Shown: positions 1-8,825 of the stretch, piece after piece | Position numbering within the stretch: position 1 is the stretch's first letter | Layout: the number at the start of each line of letters is the position of its first letter | Source: Porphyromonadaceae bacterium COT-184 OH4590 | Lineage (GTDB): Bacteria; Bacteroidota; Bacteroidia; Bacteroidales; Paludibacteraceae | DNA length: 64,000 nt | Assembly: GCA_000768855.1 (NCBI GenBank) | Contig: JRAN01000072.1 | Coordinates: 92,077-156,076 of the forward strand | Direction of reading: 5' to 3' | The notes under the pieces: model-generated | Database searches by the model: none | The model's input: the letters and a program-made list of their open reading frames with translations, nothing else | Told to the model about the DNA's origin: nothing | Program-made: the position numbers and the translations under genes

Positions 1-90
1 ACAACCGCATTTTTTGCACTTGTAGCGTTGTTTCCCAGCTGTAAAACCTGCTTTAACGCTATCTTCTGATTGACATTTATAACATTTCAT
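1..90 (-). CDS. IS1-type transposase N-terminus, partial (runs off the left edge)
   Basis: Only the first 30 residues are present. They form a four-cysteine zinc ribbon (CYKC at residues 3-6, then CKKC at 25-28), with a GKQRYKC segment between as in the InsA-type N-terminus of IS1-family transposases. A -7 element (TATCTTTG on the minus strand, 95-102) ends only four bases before the ATG, so the transcript may be leaderless or nearly so. The rest of the element lies outside the window, so completeness cannot be judged. A small unrelated zinc-ribbon protein is the alternative. Confidence 0.55.
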   Translation of the reverse strand, partial: MKCYKCQSEDSVKAGFTAGKQRYKCKKCGC

Positions 91-155
91 AGTGCAAAGA
101 TATAAAATATATTTTAATTTAACAATACCTTTTATTTTTGTAAACGACAAATGTT

Positions 156-2468
156 TTATAGACGGTTTATTTCATCTTCTGCCGCTGATTCGCCTTTATA
201 CCGTTTGTTATAATTGTTTAAACGCCATACTATATTCAACATAAGAGAACGCAAGTCGCTATAGTTGATATTGTTGATATGTATATTATAGGTGATACCC
301 GAAGAAATATCTTCGTTTTTACCCAATATATCGTTTGCAGATAGATTTACATATAGCTTTTTGCCCCAAAATGTTTTGCCTATCTTAGCATTTAGCAGAT
401 GAAGGGCATTGAAATAAGCGAACCCCCAAGGTGCTTTGCTCGTATAATCGTATGATATGTTTAACAAAAATCCTTCGGGAAGTTCGAAATTGTTATCAAA
501 ATAGAGATTCCAATAGGGCTTATTCAACATCTCATACTCTCTATACATAGGTAACGAATAGAACCTTTGTTTGTATACAATACTGAAAGAAGGAGTATAA
601 AAGCCCCAAAATTTATGCTTTATGTTGATACCTGCCGATACCACCTGCGATTTGTCGAAGTTGTCTACGTGACTCTTTATGACTTTCGGAGAAGTCGGTA
701 TCATATAATAAAAAATAGGATACCGTTTGTATTCGTATGATGCCATAAAATATATGAACTTATACATTACCGAATATCTTATGTTGTGCGAAATTTCGGG
801 GATTAGCCTCGGGTTACCCTCCTGATATAGAAATCTATTAACATAGAATGTATTGCCGTTGAGTTGCCCATAACTTGGGCGTCTTATCCCCGAACGGTAA
901 CCAATACTCTGCGATATACTACCCGTCTGATAAGATAATCTAAGACTAGGGAATACATTATTGTATGTTCGGTGTATATTGTTTTTACCGTTTACAATAT
1001 CTTTGAAAAGATAATCAATTCGCTCGTAACGCACTCCGACGCTTATACCTAAGCCTTTTTGACTGTTGAAGTCGTAGTTAAGATAAGCCGCAAATTTATT
1101 CTCGGTAGTTGTGCTGCTTTTGTTGTCAAATATACTTGGAGAATAGTTCAATTCGTTTTCTGCCATAACATTGATATATTCCGCCCCAAACGAAAAACTG
1201 TTTTTGTTGTTAATAATATAGTTTAATTTAGGGGCAAAGGCAAAAAGGGTATTACCGCCCGATGTATTTATATTAATCGTTCTACTGCCCGAATCCGTAG
1301 AGTTTTCATCGGTAAGTTGATGCAATCGGTTATTGCTTTTAAGAAAATCCACAAAAAGCTCCGCCCTCCACTTCGTACTCCATCCACCTCTGTAATATAC
1401 ATTAATATAATGTGTTCGGTTGGCTGCATTTTCATCCATTTCCCCAAATATTTTGGTGTAAGGGTTATCGTTTGCTTTCATCGAGAACGATTGCTGTGAT
1501 TCTATATACTTCGCTCTGTTTTCTCCGTCATATTTTATGCCTAATTCGTGTTTTTCGGCAGTATAATCGATACCGAGTGAATACTTCAATCGGCGTCTGT
1601 AATTGTCGCCCCCATTCAACTCGGATACACTATGCCATACGGTATCGGGGTTAATGATATCGGTTGTAATTTTTTGATATTTTTTGAACCTATCGTCACC
1701 AAAGTCTATTTGCCCGAAAAACTCAAATTTACCTTGCTTATAATTAATTTTAATATCATTGTTGTGAGCCCAAAAATGATTTCGTTGCAACATACTGTTT
1801 ACTTGCACTGCCAATCCCTCCAATCTTTTATGGGTAGTTATGAGCAACACCGCACCTGTGGAGGCATCATATTCGGCACCCGGATTGGTGTTTAATTCTA
1901 CGTTTTTTATGTTTTTTACATCAAGCTGATACACCTCCGATATGGAACGCATTTTTTTACCGTTGATATAAATGATGGGGTTGCCGTACAAAAAAGACGA
2001 CAGTTCGCCGTTTCGTACTGTCATACCGGGTATTTTACGTAATACTTCCATTGCATTTACCTCGTTTTCGAGTATCGTCCCCGTTACGTTTGCCACCAGA
2101 TTGCCTCGCTTCATCTCGAAAGGTTTGCGTTCGCCGACAATTGCCACTTCGCCGAGCATCTGGTTTTTGTATTTCAGTACAATAGTTTGTTCGTTGGCGG
2201 GTACGATATTTACGGTCTCGTATCCTGCCAACGAAACTTTAATGATGCTATTGGATAAATCGGAAACATTTAGGGTAAATACTCCGATTGAGTCGGTTAC
2301 CGTACCCGTTACCGGTACAGAATCGGGCAATGAGTACAACTCTACATTGGCAAACTCCAACGGACGTTGTTGTTCGTCGGTAATAGTGCCTTTGATGGTC
2401 TGAGCCCTGCCCACTGCAACAAAATAAATAAGTATGGCAATTGTAGATAATATATGTGATTTTTTCAT
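156..2468 (-). CDS. TonB-dependent-receptor-like outer membrane beta-barrel protein
   Basis: 770 residues. A signal peptide (about 1-22) is followed by a carboxypeptidase-regulatory-like beta-sandwich (about 24-105), a plug-like domain (about 120-215, with the segment NPIIYINGKKM) and a long beta-barrel rich in alternating aromatic strands, as in the Bacteroidetes outer-membrane beta-barrel family. Such proteins sit in the outer membrane; many import ligands with TonB, though no clear TonB box was identified. It starts 19 bases after the radical SAM gene on the same strand and so appears to be the last gene of the peptide operon. That suggests uptake, export or sensing of the modified peptide (inference). 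It could instead be an independent receptor that is merely co-transcribed. Confidence 0.8.
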   Translation of the reverse strand: MKKSHILSTIAILIYFVAVGRAQTIKGTITDEQQRPLEFANVELYSLPDSVPVTGTVTDSIGVFTLNVSDLSNSIIKVSLAGYETVNIVPANEQTIVLKYKNQMLGEVAIVGERKPFEMKRGNLVANVTGTILENEVNAMEVLRKIPGMTVRNGELSSFLYGNPIIYINGKKMRSISEVYQLDVKNIKNVELNTNPGAEYDASTGAVLLITTHKRLEGLAVQVNSMLQRNHFWAHNNDIKINYKQGKFEFFGQIDFGDDRFKKYQKITTDIINPDTVWHSVSELNGGDNYRRRLKYSLGIDYTAEKHELGIKYDGENRAKYIESQQSFSMKANDNPYTKIFGEMDENAANRTHYINVYYRGGWSTKWRAELFVDFLKSNNRLHQLTDENSTDSGSRTININTSGGNTLFAFAPKLNYIINNKNSFSFGAEYINVMAENELNYSPSIFDNKSSTTTENKFAAYLNYDFNSQKGLGISVGVRYERIDYLFKDIVNGKNNIHRTYNNVFPSLRLSYQTGSISQSIGYRSGIRRPSYGQLNGNTFYVNRFLYQEGNPRLIPEISHNIRYSVMYKFIYFMASYEYKRYPIFYYMIPTSPKVIKSHVDNFDKSQVVSAGINIKHKFWGFYTPSFSIVYKQRFYSLPMYREYEMLNKPYWNLYFDNNFELPEGFLLNISYDYTSKAPWGFAYFNALHLLNAKIGKTFWGKKLYVNLSANDILGKNEDISSGITYNIHINNINYSDLRSLMLNIVWRLNNYNKRYKGESAAEDEINRL

Positions 2469-2487
2469 AAAAAAGAGTTACTGTAAA

Positions 2488-3954
2488 CTATATAAAAATA
2501 GGAGTAGGAGATTTAGGACAATTAGGGTCAGGATAAGTCCAATTATCAGAACCGTATGCCCTAATAATATCTCTCCAACAGACTTGCTTTAACGACCTGC
2601 ATTTTTCATATTCTTCACAAACAGCACAAGCACTATTTTTTGCAATATTTTGTTGTTTGAAAGCATATACTTCGTGTGCTATCTGAGAATTCCAAACTTC
2701 CTCAAGACTTTGTTCTATAATATTACCAATTATAAATTGAGGATGCCAATATAATTCTTCACAAATCGTTACCTTACCATCAGGCAAAATAAATAAACTG
2801 GAAAAATTTCCACTACAAATACCTCGATTATTAAATACTTTTAATTTTTCGTCATATGTAATATTTTTTTCCTCCGAAACAGAATATAATGAAGAATATT
2901 TTATTGGAAAAATAGAATTCTCCGATGTTGTTTTAAAATAGGGAATTAGTTTGAGTACATTATCATTATTGTATTTTATATCGTAATATGACTTTCCTCT
3001 CAAATAAATAGATGGACCAACTAAATCAACTCTCCAATGAACAATATTATCAAAATCCTTGATATATTCGTAAATACTGTTCATATCTTCGATTGTATCA
3101 TTTTTTGCATTTATGATGGAGTGAATAATTGTATTTATTTTATACTTATTCAATAAATATAGTGTTTCTTTTACGTGTTCCATATATTTGTCTCTAACAC
3201 CTACAATATATTTCAAATGTTCAGGTATTAATGTGTCCAGAGAGAATTGTATATCTTTAATTTTTATACTCTTAAGAAACGCTACATCTTGCACATCAAT
3301 AGGTACTTTAGTAGAGACAAAAGGTATATAATCTTTTTTATAAAGATAAGATAGCACCTCTCTCCAGTATTTGTATAAAAAAAACTCTCCTCTAATAACA
3401 TTAAAGTCTATAACATTTAATTTTTTAGCTTCATCAATTATTTTTATAATTCTATCTAACTGTATTTTACAGTCAGTCTTTTTTCGCCTATCAGCATAGC
3501 AATAAAAACAGTTAGTTACACACTTATTCGTAAGCATTAAGGTTATCCTTGAAGGAGTATAATGTCTTTTAAATCGAATATCCAATTTTTTATAAAAAAA
3601 TGAACTGGGATTATAAGTTTTAATTTTGTTAGACTTTTTTGTTGAAGAGATAATAGTATTAGGGGGAAAAGAAATTATGTTATTACCTATTTTTACGTGT
3701 TTTTTGTCATTATTATTTATAAGGGGAGTAATAAAATTTTCAATATATTTTTTATCAACATCTAAATAATTAGATGCATTATTTATCGTATCTTCTATGC
3801 TATCCCCTTTTACAAAAGATAATATTATAGCATGTATAGGATGAATAAAACTATCGAAAACATCTATCTCTGATCTTGTTGTATCAAAGGGTAATAATAA
3901 GACTCTACCCACATCTGGTTTAAGTACATAATCTGGATTAAATAAAATATTCAT
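2488..3954 (-). CDS. Radical SAM/SPASM peptide maturase
   Basis: 488 residues. Residues about 35-80 resemble a PqqD-like peptide-recognition domain (FIHPIHAIILSF, then a helix-rich stretch). The radical SAM cluster motif CX3CX2C is at Cys145, Cys149 and Cys152. A SPASM-type C-terminus holds further cysteines (CSGN, ICEE, CAVCEEYEKC, CW, NCP) for auxiliary Fe-S clusters. This architecture is typical of enzymes that install thioether or C-C crosslinks in ribosomal peptides. The gene lies 89 bases downstream of a small Cys-rich peptide with a double-glycine leader, its obvious substrate candidate. It is probably the radical SAM enzyme of a GG-Bacteroidales-type system. The exact modification cannot be read from sequence. 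Confidence 0.88.
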   Translation of the reverse strand: MNILFNPDYVLKPDVGRVLLLPFDTTRSEIDVFDSFIHPIHAIILSFVKGDSIEDTINNASNYLDVDKKYIENFITPLINNNDKKHVKIGNNIISFPPNTIISSTKKSNKIKTYNPSSFFYKKLDIRFKRHYTPSRITLMLTNKCVTNCFYCYADRRKKTDCKIQLDRIIKIIDEAKKLNVIDFNVIRGEFFLYKYWREVLSYLYKKDYIPFVSTKVPIDVQDVAFLKSIKIKDIQFSLDTLIPEHLKYIVGVRDKYMEHVKETLYLLNKYKINTIIHSIINAKNDTIEDMNSIYEYIKDFDNIVHWRVDLVGPSIYLRGKSYYDIKYNNDNVLKLIPYFKTTSENSIFPIKYSSLYSVSEEKNITYDEKLKVFNNRGICSGNFSSLFILPDGKVTICEELYWHPQFIIGNIIEQSLEEVWNSQIAHEVYAFKQQNIAKNSACAVCEEYEKCRSLKQVCWRDIIRAYGSDNWTYPDPNCPKSPTPIFI

Positions 3955-3976
3955 AATTATCAGACAATTTCTTTAA

Positions 3977-4020
3977 ATAGAGGTCATCAAAAAATTCGTC
4001 ATTTTTTTGACAACCTCTAT
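3977..4020 (-). promoter_or_regulatory. Intercistronic hairpin between precursor peptide and maturase genes
   Basis: ATAGAGGT (3977-3984) pairs with ACCTCTAT (4013-4020), and, after a two-base mismatch on each side, TCAAAAAA (3987-3994) pairs with TTTTTTGA (4003-4010). The loop is eight bases. There is no strong U-tract after the stem on the minus strand, so it looks more like a partial terminator or mRNA-stabilising hairpin than a full terminator. It would let the peptide be made in excess over the enzyme. Confidence 0.6.
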
Positions 4021-4043
4021 AATTAGACATTAAGTAGGAGTGC

Positions 4044-4208
4044 TTAAACCAGATGAATTACTTCCTTACAACTCTGTTTGCAACCTGATTCACAGCCGAA
4101 AAAACATCCACTATCAAGAGAAGATACCCCCTCCTTACCACCCTTTAATTCTAACAATTCGTTAGATAACAATTCTTCTGCATCTTTTTTCAATTTTTTA
4201 TTACACAT
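4044..4208 (-). CDS. RiPP precursor peptide: double-glycine leader, four-Cys CXXX core
   Basis: 54 residues. Residues 1-24 form a leader ending in ELLELKGG, a typical double-glycine cleavage site. The 30-residue core has Cys at 35, 39, 43 and 47, that is CFFGCESGCKQSC, a strict four-residue period. The only other Cys is residue 2. The gene is immediately upstream of a radical SAM/SPASM enzyme on the same strand, which is the context of GG-Bacteroidales natural-product precursors. The start ATG is the only reasonable one. A candidate -7 element (TAATTTTG, 4396-4403 minus) would leave a leader of nearly 190 bases. No peptidase-transporter for the GG site is visible in the window. Confidence 0.85.
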   Translation of the reverse strand: MCNKKLKKDAEELLSNELLELKGGKEGVSSLDSGCFFGCESGCKQSCKEVIHLV

Positions 4209-4324
4209 GATTTTAAAAAATTTACTCTCTTAACCTACTTTATTAAGGGTATTCAGAAAATTAATGATTTTGTTTCGGCAGATTTTAGTTTTACGAGATT
4301 AACCTGCCTGTCTGTATCGCTCAT

Positions 4325-4334
4325 ACTTGCAAGT
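4325..4334. promoter_or_regulatory. Perfect 10-bp palindrome in the peptide-operon leader (possible operator)
   Basis: ACTTGCAAGT is fully palindromic. It lies between the peptide gene and the divergent LuxR-type regulator gene, so it is a candidate regulator site. A 10-bp palindrome can arise by chance, so this is weak. Confidence 0.25.
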
Positions 4335-4395
4335 AATGTATCTCTACTTTTCTTCCGTATGACGTCCTACAAAATACTTGGTAGATTTACAGTTA

Positions 4396-4403
4396 CAAAA
4401 TTA
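4396..4403 (-). promoter_or_regulatory. Candidate -7 element for the peptide/maturase/barrel operon
   Basis: Reads TAATTTTG on the minus strand, matching the Bacteroidetes TAnnTTTG -7 consensus. No clear -33 TTG was assigned. Confidence 0.4.
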
Positions 4404-4463
4404 TAAGCATTTTTTCGAATAAAAAACACCCAAAAGTGTGTTTTTTTTACAAATATATTTTAC

Positions 4464-4471
4464 TACCTTTG
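4464..4471 (+). promoter_or_regulatory. -7 element for the LuxR-type regulator
   Basis: TACCTTTG, an exact TAnnTTTG match, 28 bases before the ATG at 4500. It rules out the upstream TTG at 4479 as the start, since transcription would begin at about that point. An A-rich/T-rich inverted repeat (about 4424-4448) lies just upstream. Confidence 0.65.
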
Positions 4472-4499
4472 TAAAATTTTGTTTTTTATACTATCTACT

Positions 4500-5261
4500 A
4501 TGATTAAAAAAGAAGATTTTTTTACACATGCAAACCGAATACCATTTATTGACGATAAAGAGTATAGTATTATCCCCATATTGTCTGGCACACTGGATGC
4601 TTTTGCTCGCACTTCTTATAAAAGTTTGTATGTAGTAGATTATTACAAACAAAATTTTTTATATGTAGCAGACAATCCTCTATTCTTGGGGGCACTATCT
4701 GCCGACGAGGTAAGAGAAAAAAACTTCGAATACTACATCAATCACATATATGATACGGATTTATCGCTGTTTTTAGAAATCCACAATGCTTTTTTTTCGT
4801 TTATAGCCGATATGCCTGTCGAAAACCCTACAGAATACACCCTACATCATAGTTTCCGTATCAAAACCAAAACAAACAAAATTATTCCTGTAAATCATAA
4901 ACATACACCACTGCGTTTAACCTCCGAAGGACAGGTGTGGTTGGCTCTTTGTACCGTATCCATTTCGTCCGGAGAAAATATGGATAACATCGAAATCACC
5001 CACAGATATGGCAGTACTAAGTGGCAATACAATATTCAGATACAAAAATGGGAAAAAAACAGCTATGTCATTGAGCTAAGCCAAGAGGAGAAAGAGGTAC
5101 TCAGACTTGCCTCTCAAGGCTATACTATGGATAAGATTGCTGATTGTATGTACAAATCGCCGGATACAGTAAAGGGGTATAGAAAACATATATTCGATAA
5201 ATTCGGAACAAACAATATAACACAGGCGTTAACGTATGCTATAAACCGACAATTGATTTAA
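4500..5261 (+). CDS. LuxR-type HTH transcriptional regulator with N-terminal sensor-like domain
   Basis: 253 residues from the ATG. The last 60 or so residues (from LSQEEKEVLRLASQGYTMDK) form a LuxR/GerE helix-turn-helix with the usual TVKGYRKHIFDKF recognition helix. Residues 1-180 look like a PAS-type sensory fold, with no receiver aspartate and no membrane segment. It is divergent from the peptide operon and upstream of nuoI, with an own promoter at 4464. It may regulate the peptide operon (inference from position). ATG is chosen over the TTG 21 bases upstream because of the promoter location. Confidence 0.8.
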   Translation: MIKKEDFFTHANRIPFIDDKEYSIIPILSGTLDAFARTSYKSLYVVDYYKQNFLYVADNPLFLGALSADEVREKNFEYYINHIYDTDLSLFLEIHNAFFSFIADMPVENPTEYTLHHSFRIKTKTNKIIPVNHKHTPLRLTSEGQVWLALCTVSISSGENMDNIEITHRYGSTKWQYNIQIQKWEKNSYVIELSQEEKEVLRLASQGYTMDKIADCMYKSPDTVKGYRKHIFDKFGTNNITQALTYAINRQLI

Positions 5262-5357
5262 CCAATATTTTGCTTTATTCCAAATGATGAAGCAAAAAAT
5301 ATTTTCATTTTTACAAATTGGGACAACAAAAGTTTTATATAGATTGAGAAAAAATTG

Positions 5358-5365
5358 TACCTTTG
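5358..5365 (+). promoter_or_regulatory. -7 element for the nuoI-N operon
   Basis: TACCTTTG, exact consensus, about 100 bases before nuoI. It indicates that nuoI is the first gene of its transcript. Confidence 0.65.
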
Positions 5366-5466
5366 CGTTTTTTAAAAAACTTGGCTACATATTAGATAAT
5401 GATTAATTGATATTATAAGTTTAAATTATTGATTTTCAATAAAATATATTACTAAAAAGTAAAGAG

Positions 5467-5982
5467 ATGAAGTATATCAGCGAATTTTTTACGGCTATAT
5501 GGCGTTTGATGCAGGGAATGGGCATATCTATGCGTAATATGATACGTCCCAAGGTAACCGAATCGTATCCTGAAAACAGAGGCGTCGTTTTTCCTCACGA
5601 TCGTATGAGAGGCGAGCTCATTATGCCGCACAATGCCGACAATTATCACAAATGTACAGCTTGCGGCATTTGTCAGATGAATTGCCCCAACGGCACTATT
5701 CAAGTGATAACCAAGAAAGAGATCGACCCGCAAACAGGCAAAGAGAAGCGTGTCCTCGACCGCTATCTCTACGATGTGGGTAGTTGCATCTTCTGTGCCT
5801 TATGTACAACTACTTGTCCGCAAGGGGCTATTGAGTGGAGTACCAATTTCGAACATAGTGTATATACGAGAGATAAACTCGTGTATCGCCTCAACAAAGA
5901 GGGCTCTTCGTTACTGCCAAAAGAGAAACCTGTTGTGGCAAAACCGACAACGGAAAATGTAGAACCAACTAATAATCAATAA
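5467..5982 (+). CDS. nuoI: NADH-quinone oxidoreductase subunit I (two [4Fe-4S] ferredoxin)
   Basis: 171 residues. Two ferredoxin motifs, Cys63/66/69/73 (CTACGICQMNC) and Cys107/110/113/117 (CIFCALCTTTC), bind the N6a/N6b clusters that carry electrons towards quinone in complex I. The N-terminal amphipathic helix and the tail are of normal length for the family. It is followed three bases later by nuoJ. Normally nuoH and the other peripheral subunits precede it; here a promoter and an unrelated LuxR gene do. Confidence 0.95.
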   Translation: MKYISEFFTAIWRLMQGMGISMRNMIRPKVTESYPENRGVVFPHDRMRGELIMPHNADNYHKCTACGICQMNCPNGTIQVITKKEIDPQTGKEKRVLDRYLYDVGSCIFCALCTTTCPQGAIEWSTNFEHSVYTRDKLVYRLNKEGSSLLPKEKPVVAKPTTENVEPTNNQ

Positions 5983-5985
5983 AAT

Positions 5986-6540
5986 ATGAGTCCTATTATA
6001 AATCTACTTATTTTTGGAGGATTAGCCGTTGCAATGCTAATAATGAGCGTTATGGCTATTACTTCTAAATCGCTTTTGCGTTCGGCAACCTATTTGCTTT
6101 TGATATTGATTTGCACCGCAGGACTTTATCTATTCCTGCATTATCACTTTTTGGCAGCCGTACAAGTTAGTGTATATGCCGGTGGTGTGGTGGTGCTATT
6201 TGTGTTTGCCATATTCCTTACCACGCCCAAAGACCAAGTGTTGCTAAAACATGAGTATCGCAGGTATGTATATGCAGCACTAATAACCATCTGTGGCGTG
6301 GGGTTAGTGGGCTTTACTCTCTTTAAAACTAAATTTATCTATGCAGCCAACCCTTCGGTTGATGGCTATTTGGAATTGCCAATGCAAGACATAGGACGTG
6401 CCTTGATGGGAACAGAGAAATATCAGTACTTATTGCCATTTGAGGCTATTTCGTTATTGCTTTTGGCTGCAATAATAGGAGGTATCCTCATTGCTCGAAA
6501 AGATAAAAAAGACGATGGCAAAGACGAAAGTCTGCTATAA
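5986..6540 (+). CDS. nuoJ: NADH-quinone oxidoreductase subunit J
   Basis: 184 residues with five hydrophobic membrane segments. The conserved VSVYAGGVVVLFVFAIFL segment is the third transmembrane helix of NuoJ. It belongs to the proton-pumping membrane arm. The polar, Lys/Asp-rich C-terminus (KDKKDDGKDE) is cytoplasmic. It is translated close behind nuoI and sits 36 bases before nuoK, clearly in one operon. Confidence 0.95.
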   Translation: MSPIINLLIFGGLAVAMLIMSVMAITSKSLLRSATYLLLILICTAGLYLFLHYHFLAAVQVSVYAGGVVVLFVFAIFLTTPKDQVLLKHEYRRYVYAALITICGVGLVGFTLFKTKFIYAANPSVDGYLELPMQDIGRALMGTEKYQYLLPFEAISLLLLAAIIGGILIARKDKKDDGKDESLL

Positions 6541-6576
6541 TTTTGTTTAATAATTAAAAATACAATAGAAAATATT

Positions 6577-6885
6577 ATGATAAAATTAGAGTATTATTTA
6601 ATTGTTTCAACCCTTATGTTTTTTATTGGGATATTTGGGTTTATCACACGTAAGAGTATGATTGCCATACTGATTTCGCTTGAATTGGTACTGAATGCTG
6701 TGGAGATAAACTTTGCCGCTTTCAACCGGTACCTATTTCCCGAGCAGATGGAGGGTATGTTTTTCACTATTTTCGGTATAGCCATTACAGCAGCAGAGAC
6801 AGCTGTGGCTTTGGCTATCATTATCAATGCGTATCGACTTATTGGCGATATTAATATAAACGATGCAACTAAATTGAAGGGATAA
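6577..6885 (+). CDS. nuoK: NADH-quinone oxidoreductase subunit K
   Basis: 102 residues, the usual NuoK length, with three transmembrane helices. The membrane glutamates of the proton channel are present, in ISLELVLNAVEINF and in the AAETAVALAIIINAYR helix. It is four bases before nuoL, so probably translationally coupled. It is part of the antiporter-like module of complex I. Confidence 0.95.
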   Translation: MIKLEYYLIVSTLMFFIGIFGFITRKSMIAILISLELVLNAVEINFAAFNRYLFPEQMEGMFFTIFGIAITAAETAVALAIIINAYRLIGDININDATKLKG

Positions 6886-6889
6886 GTAT

Positions 6890-8800
6890 ATGGAATACAG
6901 TATTTTAATTTTAATCACACCTTTTGTCCTGTTTTTGTTTTTAGGACTTGTGGGAGGCAAACTCAAACCCAATCTCGCCGGTATTATAGGCACTTTGGGA
7001 ATGGGTTTTTGTTCTGTTCTTGCATATAGTATTGCATATCAATACTTTTTTGTTATAGGAAAAACTGCCGACACATGGCAATCCGTAATACCTTTCAGTT
7101 TTGAGTGGCTTAGGTTTACAGAACTTTTGCACATCGATTTGGGCATACTTCTCGATCCGATATCGGTGATGATGCTTGTGGTTATTACCACCGTATCGCT
7201 GATGGTACATATCTATTCGCTAGGTTATATGCACGGCGAAGACGGTTTTCAACGTTACTATGCTTTCCTTTCTTTATTCAGTTTTTCGATGTTGGGGCTT
7301 GTGGTTGCAACCAATATCTTCCAAATGTATATTTTCTGGGAACTTGTGGGTGTATCTTCCTACTCGTTGATTGGATTCTATTATCAAAAACCCTCGGCTG
7401 TACGTGCGTCCAAAAAAGCATTTATCGTTACACGTTTTGCCGACTTGGGCTTTTTGGTGGGTATCCTAATTCTTTCGTATTACACAAAGACATTCGATTT
7501 TGCAGCCCTTACTGCCAACAATGCCGAACTCGTTACAACCTCTTTTGCGGGAGGTACATTTATGGGGCTTAGCCTTGTTAGTTGGGCATTGGCTCTTATC
7601 TTTATGGGAGGAGCGGGTAAATCGGCGATGTTCCCGCTACATATCTGGTTGCCCGATGCAATGGAGGGTCCTACTCCGGTATCGGCACTCATACACGCCG
7701 CTACAATGGTAGTAGCAGGTGTATTCCTTGTAGCACGTCTTTTCCCTGTATATATATTCGGAGCACCCGAAGTGCTTACAATGATAGCATACATAGGAGC
7801 TTTCACGGCTCTCTTTGCTGCGGTGATAGCCATTACCCAAACCGATATAAAGAGAGTTTTGGCATTCTCTACCATTTCGCAAATAGCTTATATGATGGCA
7901 GCCTTAGGAGTATCGGGCTATGGCGACCACGACGGATTGGGTTATATGTCTTCTATGTTCCACCTTTTTACGCACGCTTTCTTCAAAGCGTTGCTCTTCC
8001 TCGGAGCGGGTTCGGTTATACATGCCGTTCACTCCAACGAAATGAAAGATATGGGAGGCTTGCATAAATATATGAAAATCACAAGTATAACATTCTTTAT
8101 TGCTTGTTTGGCAATAGCAGGTATTCCGCCTTTTTCGGGTTTCTTTTCGAAAGACGAGATACTTGCAGCCGCATTCCACAATCAGCCACTTATATTTTGG
8201 ACATTGTGGGTAGTGGCAGGTCTTACGGCTTTCTATATGTTCAGACTATACTTTGGAGTGTTTTTCAATGGGAAAAGAGATTATCATCACAAACCACATG
8301 AAAGTGGTTTTACGATGGCACTTCCTTTGATAATACTTGCTGTCTTCTCTATATTCACAGGATTTATTCCATTTTCAGAATATATATCATCGGATGGCAA
8401 ACCGTTTGACATGCATATTGATATGACTGTAGCCACCTTGAGTGTTGTAGCTGCAATAGTGGGTATCGCTGTGGCATACGTGCTATATTTCAAAGACAGC
8501 GAAAAACCTGCTATGCTTGCCAACCGTTTCAAAGGGCTTTATACGTTAAGTATCAACAAATTCTACCTTGATGAGGTTTGGTTGTTCGTTACAAAAAAAG
8601 TTATCTTCAATTGCATAAGCAGACCTATTGCGTGGTTCGACAAGCAGGTTATCGACGGTACTATGGACAATATTGCCAACGTTACACAAAAAGTATCACA
8701 CCGCGTTCGTTTCTTGCAGTCGGGACACACGCAGCGTTATATAGCTTTCTTTGTAATGGGTGCTATACTTATAGCAATAGCAGTATTTATTTTTGTATAA
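6890..8800 (+). CDS. nuoL: NADH-quinone oxidoreductase subunit L
   Basis: 636 residues, a normal length. An antiporter-like (Mrp/NuoL) core of about 14 transmembrane helices includes the conserved GAGKSAMFPLHIWLPDAMEG segment with its channel lysine and the HAATMVVAGVFLVAR helix. A C-terminal extension (about 540-636) contains the region expected to form the long lateral helix. It pumps protons in the distal membrane arm. It is 25 bases before nuoM. Confidence 0.96.
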   Translation: MEYSILILITPFVLFLFLGLVGGKLKPNLAGIIGTLGMGFCSVLAYSIAYQYFFVIGKTADTWQSVIPFSFEWLRFTELLHIDLGILLDPISVMMLVVITTVSLMVHIYSLGYMHGEDGFQRYYAFLSLFSFSMLGLVVATNIFQMYIFWELVGVSSYSLIGFYYQKPSAVRASKKAFIVTRFADLGFLVGILILSYYTKTFDFAALTANNAELVTTSFAGGTFMGLSLVSWALALIFMGGAGKSAMFPLHIWLPDAMEGPTPVSALIHAATMVVAGVFLVARLFPVYIFGAPEVLTMIAYIGAFTALFAAVIAITQTDIKRVLAFSTISQIAYMMAALGVSGYGDHDGLGYMSSMFHLFTHAFFKALLFLGAGSVIHAVHSNEMKDMGGLHKYMKITSITFFIACLAIAGIPPFSGFFSKDEILAAAFHNQPLIFWTLWVVAGLTAFYMFRLYFGVFFNGKRDYHHKPHESGFTMALPLIILAVFSIFTGFIPFSEYISSDGKPFDMHIDMTVATLSVVAAIVGIAVAYVLYFKDSEKPAMLANRFKGLYTLSINKFYLDEVWLFVTKKVIFNCISRPIAWFDKQVIDGTMDNIANVTQKVSHRVRFLQSGHTQRYIAFFVMGAILIAIAVFIFV

Positions 8801-8825
8801 ACAATAAAAAAGGAGAAAAAAATAT

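Noticed and set aside
4253-4324. A second small peptide (23 codons) in the leader of the precursor gene
   Set aside because: No ribosome site, no leader-like or Cys-rich features; length is within chance expectation.
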